Origin: a virus
Virus record (IMG/VR): IMGVR_UViG_3300010158_000344
Coordinates: 1-22,693 of that record
DNA: 22,693 bases
Reading direction: 5' to 3' (one strand)
The notes under the pieces were generated by a model that saw only the letters and a program-made list of their open reading frames with translations, was not told the DNA's origin and made no database searches. Below are positions 14,916-21,916 of the stretch, one piece after another (position 1 is the stretch's first letter; each line of letters starts with the position of its first letter). Position numbers and translations under genes: made by a program.

Positions 14916-15410
14916 TCAGTCCGCGAGCGTGCCGCCGGATGCGAAGAACGACTTCGCTTCCCACGGTTTCATCTCCCGGTATTGGGCCAACGTCTGGGGT
15001 TCGGGCTTGCCGCTGCCGGACGGGGTGCTGGCGCCGGCGATGGGCTTGATGCCGTGCTTGGAAAGGGTCTCGGCCGCTTCGCGGGCAGCGGCGGTCTTCA
15101 GCGTGGCCGCGGCGATGGCGGCGGGGTCGGCGCCGGCGGCGAGCAGGGCGACCGGGTCGATGCCGAGCGCGCTCAGTGCGGCGAGGAACGAGGTGTCGCG
15201 GGTGGCCGCAATTTGCAACATGGCGTCCCGGGCTTGCAGCGCCCGGTCCTTGGTGGCGATGTCGGCGGCGAGCTGGTCGCGGGTGGCGGATTCACCGACG
15301 AGGAAGTCGGTGTTGCCGGCGGCGTAGGCGGCGTCGACCTGCTCGGCGCTGATACCAGCAGCCGCGAGCGCGGTGAGGACGAAGGCGGGCTTTTTGGAGA
15401 AAAGGCTCAT
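14916..15410 (-). CDS. Putative scaffold or head-assembly protein
   Basis: A 164-aa helical, Ala-rich protein from ATG 15410 (MSLFSKKPAFVLTALAAAGI). Residues about 40-70 (ATRDQLAADIATKDRALQAR) could form a coiled coil. A Pro/Ser/Gly linker then leads to a C-terminal TLAQYREMKPWEAKSFF helix. Short helical proteins between the head protease and coat genes are commonly scaffold or protease-substrate proteins that are lost on maturation. I see no decoration-type beta domain. The role is inferred from position and composition. Confidence 0.55.
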   Translation of the reverse strand: MSLFSKKPAFVLTALAAAGISAEQVDAAYAAGNTDFLVGESATRDQLAADIATKDRALQARDAMLQIAATRDTSFLAALSALGIDPVALLAAGADPAAIAAATLKTAAAREAAETLSKHGIKPIAGASTPSGSGKPEPQTLAQYREMKPWEAKSFFASGGTLAD

Positions 15411-15453
15411 GTGGGGTTTGGTGGCGGTGTGCCGGTTACGAATGGGAAGTGCG

Positions 15454-15580
15454 GGCGTCCATGGTGGCGGTGCGGCGCGAAGCGCCGGGGAAGTGGGTGA
15501 GTGAGCCAGAAAGCCAGTGAGCCAGCGGACTGCGCGCCTTCTCTGACCTACTGGCTCTCTGGCTCACTTTCACACTGGCT
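15454..15580. repeat. GTGAGCCA inverted repeat, copy H (long form)
   Basis: Starts with GCGTCCATGGTGGCGGTGCG and a GCGCGAAGCGC hairpin. The left arm GTGAGCCAGAAAGCCAGTGA and right arm CTGACCTACTGGCTCTCTGG, then CTCACTTTCACACTGGCTTT, follow. It fills the spacer between the protease and the scaffold-like gene. Confidence 0.9.
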
Positions 15581-15581
15581 T

Positions 15582-16406
15582 TCATCGGGCCGCGACAATC
15601 TGGGCGAGCAGGTCGGCGAGGTCGGTCACGACGTCGTCGGCCAGGTTGGCGTCCACGGCGGCGTGACCCATGAAGGTCTGGCCTTGTAGCACGGCGTCGT
15701 CCACCAGGCCGCGGCCGGTGCGGACATCGGCGATGAACATCCCGTAGATGGTGTCGACGTTGCGCTGGAAGCCGGCCACGTCGTCGGCAGTGATGGGGGC
15801 GCCCGCGATGCCCGCGGCTTTTTGGGCGCCAGCCTTCACGAGTTCGAGCCGGTAGCCGTCCTTGGCCCAGGCGGCGCTTTCATCCACCAGGGCGCAGTAG
15901 ACGCCGACGCTGCCGACGGTGGCGCTGGTGGTGATGGCGAAGCGGTCGCAGGCACTGGCAATCCATTGGGCGGCGGAGCACGCCTGCGAATCGGTGAAGC
16001 CGAACACGGGCTTGATGTCGGCGCTGCGGCGCACGGCGGCGAAGGCCTCGGGCACGCCGGTGCAGGTGCCGCCCGGGGAATCGATGAAGAGCACGCGCTC
16101 GCGGACGCGCGGGTCGGCGGCGCTGGCGGCCAAAGCGGGCGCCAGCGTGTCGAGGTCGTACCCGCCGCACATGGTCTCCATCGAGGAGAGGTGCTTGCCG
16201 ATGATGCCCCGCACCGGGATCACGGCGATGCCATCGGGCGAGATGACGTAGGCAGGTTCGGGCGCCGGCATCGGTTCGTCTTCCCCCATGGCCGCCCGGG
16301 GCCGCCCGGCCGCCGCGATAACCGCGGCATGGATGGCGTGGACGGTGGACGGCAGCGCGGCCCACGGGGTGCTGCGGATGGCGGCGAGGATTCGGGGGAA
16401 GCGCAT
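15582..16406 (-). CDS. S49-family head maturation protease (lambda C-like)
   Basis: A 274-aa serine peptidase of the SppA/S49 clan, which in phages cleaves scaffold and head proteins during prohead maturation. Residues 52-70 give the first strands (AYVISPDGIAVIPVRGIIG). DSPGG at 109-113 is the oxyanion-region motif. Ser144 in QACSAAQW is the probable nucleophile and Lys196 in AGAQK the probable general base. The 52-residue spacing equals that of the Ser/Lys dyad of bacterial SppA. There is no membrane segment, as expected for phage forms. It lies between the portal and the scaffold-like gene. The start follows repeat I directly with no SD sequence. Confidence 0.9.
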   Translation of the reverse strand: MRFPRILAAIRSTPWAALPSTVHAIHAAVIAAAGRPRAAMGEDEPMPAPEPAYVISPDGIAVIPVRGIIGKHLSSMETMCGGYDLDTLAPALAASAADPRVRERVLFIDSPGGTCTGVPEAFAAVRRSADIKPVFGFTDSQACSAAQWIASACDRFAITTSATVGSVGVYCALVDESAAWAKDGYRLELVKAGAQKAAGIAGAPITADDVAGFQRNVDTIYGMFIADVRTGRGLVDDAVLQGQTFMGHAAVDANLADDVVTDLADLLAQIVAAR

Positions 16407-16408
16407 AA

Positions 16409-16506
16409 AGTGAGTAGGTGAGTGGGCGAGTAAGCCAGTGAGCCAGTGAGTGGGTGGGCGCGATTGGGTGTTTTCTGACCTACTGGCTCACTGGCTCACT
16501 TGCCCA
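16409..16506. repeat. GTGAGCCA inverted repeat, copy I
   Basis: The left arm GTAAGCCAGTGAGCCAGTGA and right arm CTGACCTACTGGCTCACTGG flank a GGGCGCGATTGGGTGTTTT centre. The portal gene takes its last codons (QVSQ) and TGA stop from the right arm. Confidence 0.9.
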
Positions 16507-18074
16507 CCCGCCACCGGCGGGTTTTCCGATGGGTCATCGGCCAGGGTGGTGGCGGCGGGCTGGCTGGCGGCGCCGGGGTTGTAGACGTGCTCGATGTCGA
16601 CGCCTTCTTCCTCGGCGATGCGCTGGGCGAGCGCGGCGGCGCGGGCGTTGGCGCGGAAGTGGTCCTCGAGGTCGCCCTCGCCGCTCTCGGTCACGTAGCT
16701 GGCCACGGTCTCGAGCCCCATGGCGATGTTGAGCCGGCGGTTCTCTTGGTCGCGGCCGACATCGACGCCGAAGGTGGCGGGCAGGGAGAAGCCGATGTTG
16801 TCCCAATCGTCGGCCATGGGTAGCTCGCCGCGGGCCATGTAGCGCGCGGCGGCGTAGAGCACGGCGGCGCGGAAGGGGCTCCACAGCTGCTCTTGTCGCT
16901 GCTCCACGCTGCGCTTCACCTGGGAGACGAGGCCGCGGACGCTGGCGCCGCCGATGCCGCGGAGGTCGTGCATCTCGATGGGCCAATCCATGCCGCGATG
17001 CGCGCTGCGGGCGATGTGGTCCATGAAACTCTCCCAGGCCGCGCCGGGCCGGTTGCCCTCGAGGCTCTCGATCTTGTTGCCCGACCCGGCGCGGAAATAG
17101 CGGATGAGGCCGTCCTCGATGACTTTGACGGAGGTATCGACTTTTGACGCATCGGCGGTGCCGCCGATGGTGCGGTTGGCGGTGTAGGCGGCGGAAAGGT
17201 CGGCGCGGCCGGTGTCGTTGTACTCGACCATCGCGTGCTTGGAGAAGGCCTTGACGCCGGTCTTCTCGGCCTCGCGCATCTCGTGCATGTCGTACCAATC
17301 CAAGATGCCGTGGCAGATGGTGGGCACGCCGCGGCCTTGGCTGAAATACTGGGGGTCGTAGACGTGCTGGACGGCGGAGGCGGGGAGGAAATTGTAGGCG
17401 GTGCCGTAGGGGATGACTCCGTAGCCGGCATCGGCGGGCAGCAGGTTGTAGGCGAGCGGACGGTCGAACGGGTCGTAGACGATGCCGTTGAGCATCTTCA
17501 GCCCCTTGTAGTTTCCCTCGGTGACCAGATTCTGGCCGCCGGGGGAGCCGATGCGATGGCTCTCGATGAGCTGCAACCGGGGGCTGCCGTTCTCGCTCTC
17601 GGTGAGCAGGATGAAGAAATCGCCATCGCGATCGAGCGCGAGGGAGCCGATGCCCACGTCGCACTGGAAATCGTAGGGGCGGCCCCGTAGGTCGGCATTG
17701 CCAAGCCAGCTGCGCTGGATGCGCTGGTTGAAGGCGGCCTTGTACTTCGCATCTTGCCCGAGGTACTGCGGCACCCAGGCCTTGCCCACGGCGTAGGCGC
17801 GCTTTTCGCGGATGGCTCCGCTCACCTGGCCGACGCGGCTGTAGATGAATCGGGCATCGCTGAGCATGGCGCGCTGCTGGTACTGGCTGACCATGCGCGC
17901 GGCGTCGCGGTCGAGCTTGGGGCGCCAGCCGCGGGTGCCGCTGTCTTCGCTGTTGGGCACCAGGCCGGTGCCATAGCCGCCGCGGTAGGGTCCGAGGTCG
18001 GTGGCCTGGATGGCCGGGCGCGGAGCCACGGCGGCGGGCGGTGCGGGTCGCTGGCGTGTGCGGGTGCGGGACAT
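16488..18074 (-). CDS. Portal protein, lambda (gpB) family
   Basis: A 528-aa protein from ATG 18074 forming the dodecameric ring at the head vertex through which DNA enters and leaves. The N-terminal part has TDLGPYRGGYGTGLVPNSED and LDRDAARMVSQYQQRAMLSD. The middle has LALDRDGDFFILLTESENG and SHRIGSPGGQ, and later LSAAYTANRTIGG and GMDWPIEMHDLRGIGGASVR. This series is typical of lambda-family portals. The start lies 4 bases after the gpW-like stop. The frame extends 16 codons further upstream into that gene, which is rejected. Repeat I supplies the stop. The C-terminal tail is Ala/Pro-rich and acidic. Confidence 0.92.
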   Translation of the reverse strand: MSRTRTRQRPAPPAAVAPRPAIQATDLGPYRGGYGTGLVPNSEDSGTRGWRPKLDRDAARMVSQYQQRAMLSDARFIYSRVGQVSGAIREKRAYAVGKAWVPQYLGQDAKYKAAFNQRIQRSWLGNADLRGRPYDFQCDVGIGSLALDRDGDFFILLTESENGSPRLQLIESHRIGSPGGQNLVTEGNYKGLKMLNGIVYDPFDRPLAYNLLPADAGYGVIPYGTAYNFLPASAVQHVYDPQYFSQGRGVPTICHGILDWYDMHEMREAEKTGVKAFSKHAMVEYNDTGRADLSAAYTANRTIGGTADASKVDTSVKVIEDGLIRYFRAGSGNKIESLEGNRPGAAWESFMDHIARSAHRGMDWPIEMHDLRGIGGASVRGLVSQVKRSVEQRQEQLWSPFRAAVLYAAARYMARGELPMADDWDNIGFSLPATFGVDVGRDQENRRLNIAMGLETVASYVTESGEGDLEDHFRANARAAALAQRIAEEEGVDIEHVYNPGAASQPAATTLADDPSENPPVAGGQVSQ

Positions 18075-18078
18075 GGCG

Positions 18079-18393
18079 TCAGGGGAGGACGAGCACGGTG
18101 CGCTGGCCGATGGGCTGGCCATGGCTGCCGCTGACGAAGACGGACGCGCTGGGGATGGGCTGGGTGGCGTCGTCGACGTAGCTCATGGCGTGGACGACTT
18201 CGGCGATGTCGGCATCGATGTTGCGACCGCGGGTGTCGTAGGTGAAGGCGCGGCCATTGACGCTGGCGGAGGTCATGCCGCCGCCGCCGGCCGCGCCGGC
18301 GAGCTTGGCGGCTTGCAACGTGGCAAGGCGCGTCTGCAGCTGCACGAGTGTGCAGCCGAAGAAGGGTCCGAAGGGGACGGTCGCGTATGCCAT
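18079..18393 (-). CDS. gpW-like head-tail joining protein
   Basis: A 104-aa protein from ATG 18393. A helix LVQLQTRLATLQAAKLAGAA is followed by SVNGRAFTYDTRGRNIDADI and a further helix AEVVHAMSYVD. The arrangement of helix, 'v-x-G-R-x-x-x-Y' hairpin and helix matches gpW-type joiners, which plug the portal for tail attachment. A tail of about 30 residues is extra compared with lambda gpW. The order large terminase, W, portal, protease matches lambda. The ATG overlaps the stop of a 7-codon frame beginning ATGGACGCC in repeat J (TGATG), which may allow coupling. Confidence 0.65.
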   Translation of the reverse strand: MAYATVPFGPFFGCTLVQLQTRLATLQAAKLAGAAGGGGMTSASVNGRAFTYDTRGRNIDADIAEVVHAMSYVDDATQPIPSASVFVSGSHGQPIGQRTVLVLP

Positions 18394-18408
18394 CAACGGA
18401 CGCGTGCG

Positions 18409-18474
18409 GCGTCCATGGTGGCGGCGAAGCGCCGCGGGGGAGTGGGCGAGTGAGCCGGTGAGCCAGTGGGTCAG
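18409..18474. repeat. GTGAGCCA repeat, left half element J (long-form start)
   Basis: GCGTCCATGGTGGCGGCGAA followed by GCGCCGCGG, then GTGAGCCGGTGAGCCAGTGG. Only the left arm is present. The matching right arm type appears as half element K on the other side of the HNH gene. Confidence 0.85.
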
Positions 18475-18477
18475 GAA

Positions 18478-18765
18478 TCACTCCCACCGGTCTTTTGCCT
18501 TTGCCTCGGCCTTGGTCTGCCACTGCATGTTGGCCGGGATGTCTTTTCCACCGCGCTTGAGCGGGATGATGTGGTCGACCACATAGCCAGGCCGACCGTG
18601 TGGATACCCGGTCTGCCGCATGAACTGCCGCTTGGCGGCGGCGCTGCGACGGATGCGGCCGTCGACCGCGCGCGGAACTCCGACCGCCCGGGGCGAGGCA
18701 TCCACCGGCGACGCGGACGCCAGGAGCAGGGCCGCCAACAACCATGCGGAAAAACTTTTCATCAT
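18478..18765 (-). CDS. Small exported HNH-type nuclease-like protein
   Basis: A 95-aa protein from ATG 18765 (ATG 18762 is also possible). Residues 1-24 are a signal peptide (FSAWLLAALLLASASPVDA). The body RRSAAAKRQFMRQTGYPHG leads to PGYVVDHIIPLKRGGKD, NMQWQT and EAKAKDRWE. This is the bacterial HNH-like family with a DH (Asp64-His65) and NMQWQ (Asn79) core, often with signal peptides. The third His of classical HNH is absent (Lys/Asp there). It sits between large terminase and gpW, where cytoplasmic HNH nucleases are common in cos phages, but export is unusual. The half repeats J and K flank it, suggesting an inserted cassette. Confidence 0.75.
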   Translation of the reverse strand: MMKSFSAWLLAALLLASASPVDASPRAVGVPRAVDGRIRRSAAAKRQFMRQTGYPHGRPGYVVDHIIPLKRGGKDIPANMQWQTKAEAKAKDRWE

Positions 18766-18913
18766 CTGCAAAGAGAAGAGCAACCACTACGCAGGTTGCA
18801 ATCCGCGCCGCTGGCTTTTCGACCCGATTCCACAAGGGGTTCAGCGGTCCCGCCACACGACAGGTGGGGCGGGAAAAGGGGTCATCATGTCGTGGTCATG
18901 GTCGTTGTGTTCT
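18766..18913. other. Spacer upstream of the HNH gene with a palindrome
   Basis: No gene is supported here. A palindrome TCCCGCC...GGCGGGA lies at about 18848-18873. On the minus strand the T-run precedes the hairpin instead of following it, so it is not an intrinsic terminator. A 15-codon frame (MMTPFPAPPVVWRDR) is too short to support. Confidence 0.5.
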
Positions 18914-18950
18914 TCACTGGCTCACTGGTCACTGGCTCACTTGCTCACTG
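18914..18950. repeat. GTGAGCCA repeat, right half element K
   Basis: CACTGGCTCACTGGTCACTG followed by GCTCACTTGCTCACT. Only the right arm is present. It overlaps the end of the terminase gene and supplies its last codons (VSK) and TGA stop. Confidence 0.85.
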
Positions 18951-20727
18951 TCTCCTCCGCCGCCTGCCGCGGCGTGCTATCGGTCAGGCCCATGCGGGCC
19001 GCTTGGATCATCAGCCCTTTCTCGCAATCCCACGCGTGGTCGGGGCCGATCTTGGTCCACTCGTAGGTGAATTCGTTGGGGTTCTTCGGGTGGCGCTTGC
19101 GTCGGTAGATCTGGCCCAAGCGCTGCCTGCGGTATTCCTCGGGGGTGTCGCGGGCGATGGTGTGGATGTGGCGGCCTTGGAGGTCCTTGGCCTGGGTGGC
19201 GCTCTGTAGCAGCCCGGCCGCGCCGGTGAAGGAGTAGATGAATTCCCAAGCGTGATGCCGCCCCTGGAGCCCGCCACCCATGAAGGCATCGATGGGGGTG
19301 GGCATGGAGTGGATGCGGCGGACGCCATCGGTCCAGAGGAAGCTCCGGTCGTCCACGGCCTTGGCGGAGAAGTAACCCCAGCGCGCGCAGATTTGCCGGA
19401 CGATCTCGGTGTTGTACCGGGCATCCATCACCACGCTCTCGGCGGGGACCTCGAAGCGCGCGCGCAGGTCCTCAATCTGGCCCTCGACGTGGAGCTTGCC
19501 GAAGTGCAGGAGGCGGGAGTGCGCGTAGGTATCGGGGGAGGTCGACCACTGGCGGATGACCACCCAGAAGTGGTCCATCTGCACGTCGACAAACATGGTG
19601 CGGATGGGCCGCCCTTGCGGGTCTTTGCCCTCGGCAAGCCACTCATCGCCGAGCGCGTAGTCGCCCTCGGGGATGCCTTTGGTGCGGTCGACCAGTTGGG
19701 CGGGATTCCACGAGATGCACTTTTTCTTCCGGACGAATTCCTCGATGAGCTCCATGTTGCCGAGCTTCTTGGCGTTGGCCGCGGTGAGCCATTCGCCGAC
19801 CAGGTCTTCCCAGTTGCGAAACACGGCGGCCTCGGCGTGCCAGAAGTGGATGCGGGGGTCGGGCTTGGGATGGGTCTGCTCGTAGCCGGCGCCGCGGGCG
19901 GGGTCGTTGAGCTGCCGCAGGACTTCGCGCGAGTACTTGGTGGACTCGCCGCAGGCCGGGCAGACCCAGCGGGTGGTGAGCTTGGCGACGGGTTCGCGCC
20001 AGTGGCCCGAGGGTTCGCGGGTCCATTCGTCGGAGTCCCACTTGAGACCGCCCTTGGTCTCGGTGCCGCCGAACTCGAGGGGCACGCGCTGGCGGCAATG
20101 GATGCAGACGACGCGCCATTCGTTGCGGGCGCTCTGCTTCCACAGGGTGTCGACCGCATCGGTCTCGGTGGGGCCGGTCGAGGTGATGATGATGCGGCGC
20201 TGCCACTCGTAGCTGTCGGAGCGGGCGAAAATCTCGCGCAGGGCGCCGGGTTCGTACTGCCAGGCTTCGTCGAGATAGAGGTCGCGGCCGGAGCGGCTGT
20301 TGCGATGGGCGCGGGTCTCGGCGGAGAGCAGGGACACGGGGGCATCGGTAAAGCGGTAGAGGCGCTTGCTGCCGCGCTTGTCGGGGTCGTCGGTGAAGTG
20401 CCGCGAGACGGCGGGCGTGCTGTCGATGAGGGGGAAGAGCTTTTCGTCGGCAAGGTCGGCGGCGTCCTTGCCGGTGACGCAGTAGAGCAACGCGCGGCCG
20501 GGGTCGACGGCGACATCGCGCAGAAGGCGGAGCTGGACGAAGAGCGTCTTGAAGAGCTGCGGCGGGAAGACGAGGCCGAAGACGGCGTTGCGCTGCTGGT
20601 CGACGGCGCGGGCGATGTCGGTGAGCCACGGGTAGTCGGCCGCGACGAACGGCTGGCCATCTAGCCGGATGTGGCGCTCAGCCCAATCGAGGGTGCCGAT
20701 AAGGCGGGGTGGGGGAAGGGGGGTCAT
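18937..20727 (-). CDS. Terminase large subunit, GpA family
   Basis: A 596-aa ATPase-nuclease that pumps DNA through the portal and cuts it. Residues 53-61 (VFPPQLFKT) are a divergent Walker A motif. DLYLDE (150-154 region) is Walker B, and ITSTGP (180-186) is the coupling motif. Cys208/Cys211 (VCIHC) and Cys256/Cys259 (VCPAC) form a zinc-ribbon-like pair. MFVDVQMDHFWVVI and VVMDARYNTE carry acidic residues of the C-terminal nuclease. The start is ATG 20727, overlapping the upstream gene by a few bases. A much longer open frame to 21135 is a Gly/Arg-rich shadow. The stop lies in half repeat K. GpA-type terminases usually cut at cos sites. Confidence 0.93.
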   Translation of the reverse strand: MTPLPPPRLIGTLDWAERHIRLDGQPFVAADYPWLTDIARAVDQQRNAVFGLVFPPQLFKTLFVQLRLLRDVAVDPGRALLYCVTGKDAADLADEKLFPLIDSTPAVSRHFTDDPDKRGSKRLYRFTDAPVSLLSAETRAHRNSRSGRDLYLDEAWQYEPGALREIFARSDSYEWQRRIIITSTGPTETDAVDTLWKQSARNEWRVVCIHCRQRVPLEFGGTETKGGLKWDSDEWTREPSGHWREPVAKLTTRWVCPACGESTKYSREVLRQLNDPARGAGYEQTHPKPDPRIHFWHAEAAVFRNWEDLVGEWLTAANAKKLGNMELIEEFVRKKKCISWNPAQLVDRTKGIPEGDYALGDEWLAEGKDPQGRPIRTMFVDVQMDHFWVVIRQWSTSPDTYAHSRLLHFGKLHVEGQIEDLRARFEVPAESVVMDARYNTEIVRQICARWGYFSAKAVDDRSFLWTDGVRRIHSMPTPIDAFMGGGLQGRHHAWEFIYSFTGAAGLLQSATQAKDLQGRHIHTIARDTPEEYRRQRLGQIYRRKRHPKNPNEFTYEWTKIGPDHAWDCEKGLMIQAARMGLTDSTPRQAAEETVSK

Positions 20728-20729
20728 GC

Positions 20730-21203
20730 TCACGCGCTGCGCCGAAGGACGAGGTCGCGGAAGTTTGCGGTGAGCCGCGAGACCTCGCCGCGGCTCACGC
20801 GGAAGACGGCCTTCATCTGCTCGACCGTGAGGGCGTTCTTCATGTGGGGCGTCATCACCTTCACCGCGACCGCCGCGCGTAGGCCGACCCGCCGGCGCGC
20901 CACGGCGAAGGTGTCCTCCTTGACGGTGCGCGCCCAACGGTCGGAGCGCTCGCCGCCGCGGTAGTCCAAGTCGCGCCCGCTGGCCACCCAGCCGAGCACG
21001 CGCTCGACCATCGACAATTCCCCGGCGGCAGCCGCGCGAGTCTGGCGCACGCTCCACCGCAGCACCGCCTCCGCCGCCGCCCGCGGCAGCACCACGCCGC
21101 AGTCCTGCGCGATCTCCTCGACCACGACCCCGCATGGGTCCTCGACTGCCGCCCAGTCGAACCCGACCACCGGTCCGACCTCGCGCCGCCGCTCGTCGCT
21201 CAC
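20730..21203 (-). CDS. Unknown protein upstream of terminase, possible small-terminase candidate
   Basis: A 157-aa protein starting at GTG 21203, whose GTGA overlaps the upstream TGA. GGAGG lies 7 bases before the start, one of the few clear SD sequences in the window. The N-terminus is acidic (PVVGFDWAAVEDPCG). The C-terminus KNALTVEQMKAVFRVSRGEV followed by SRLTANFRDLV looks like a helix-turn-helix. The position directly before the large terminase, together with an HTH-like C-terminus, makes it a candidate small terminase, competing with the gene at 21909. The family is not recognised. Confidence 0.7.
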   Translation of the reverse strand: MSDERRREVGPVVGFDWAAVEDPCGVVVEEIAQDCGVVLPRAAAEAVLRWSVRQTRAAAAGELSMVERVLGWVASGRDLDYRGGERSDRWARTVKEDTFAVARRRVGLRAAVAVKVMTPHMKNALTVEQMKAVFRVSRGEVSRLTANFRDLVLRRSA

Positions 21204-21916
21204 GCGGCGCCTCCGTTCAATCGGGCCTCACCGTTTTCGCCAACGCGAAGCGTTGGCGAATCCGGGGTGTCCGTCAGGTCGACCCACCCGAGCGCGACCG
21301 CCGCCCGGAAGAAGCTCTCGACGATGCGGGCGTGGACCTTGAGCCCGTCGCGGTCCACGGCGGCCGCGAGGTCGGCGATGGTGTTACGCGGGGCCGCGGT
21401 CAGCGGGCGGATGCGGATGCCGCGGAAGCCGCGGGCGAAGATGGCGATGGCTGGCGTCTTCTGGTGCCACATGCGGGCGGGAGTGGCCCCGTGGATCTTG
21501 GGGAGCTTGGCCGCGGCCAGTCGCAGCAGCCGGGTCCGGTCCATCGGCGCCAACGATTCCGCCCGGCACCAAGCGGCGTAGGCCTCGGCCAGCTCGTCGC
21601 TGGTGCAGCCGGCCTTCGCCGCGGCCCGGCCAGAGATGATGCGCTCGACCAGGAACCGCTGAGCCGAGCGCTTGGTCGACTCGGACCACGCCCACGCTTC
21701 CTGTCGGCGGAGGCGGTTGTCGGCCTGAGCTTCGGCCCTCGGCGTCTTATGGAGAGTTACCGGATGTACCGCGTCGGACGGGAAACGACCGGAAAGGGAA
21801 AGTCCCTCACGCATGTGGCCGCGCACACGTGCACGCACCCGCGGCCGTACACGCGCGAGGGTTTTCTTTTTTGGTCGTTTGCCGTCCGACACGGTACTGG
21901 TGGTACTGTTATTCAT
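21200..21916 (-). CDS. Basic protein with primase-C-terminal-like winged-helix segment
   Basis: A 238-aa protein. ATG 21916 is preceded by AAGGAG at 6 bases and overlaps the upstream gene's end. The frame stays open to 22294, but that is a shadow. Residues 12-36 are very basic (GKRPKKKTLARVRPRVRARV), suggesting nucleic-acid binding. Residues 87-150 (FLVERIISGRAAA, SDELAEAYAAWCRAESLAPM, RLAAAKLPKI) resemble the winged-helix region C-terminal to P4/D5-type phage primase-helicases, with the 'eLyeaY..WC' pattern. No ATPase part is present. Function is unknown. A DNA-binding role near packaging or replication is inferred. Confidence 0.75.
   Translation of the reverse strand: MNNSTTSTVSDGKRPKKKTLARVRPRVRARVRGHMREGLSLSGRFPSDAVHPVTLHKTPRAEAQADNRLRRQEAWAWSESTKRSAQRFLVERIISGRAAAKAGCTSDELAEAYAAWCRAESLAPMDRTRLLRLAAAKLPKIHGATPARMWHQKTPAIAIFARGFRGIRIRPLTAAPRNTIADLAAAVDRDGLKVHARIVESFFRAAVALGWVDLTDTPDSPTLRVGENGEARLNGGAA

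Noticed and set aside
15454-15480. Eukaryotic Kozak-like start (GCCRCCACCATGG)
   Set aside because: The match is striking, but all surrounding genes are phage genes and the same box recurs as part of the intergenic repeat. Chance plus repeat structure explains it.
18842-18886. TCCCGCC...GGCGGGA palindrome as terminator or cos site
   Set aside because: No T-run follows on either strand in the needed place, and there is no independent sign of a cos cleavage site.
18842-18889. 15-codon frame MMTPFPAPPVVWRDR
   Set aside because: Too short, with no ribosome binding site or homology to support it.
20728-21135. Upstream extension of the large terminase
   Set aside because: The extension is Gly/Arg-rich antisense-like text over the coding region of the 157-aa gene. 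GpA homology starts just after ATG 20727.
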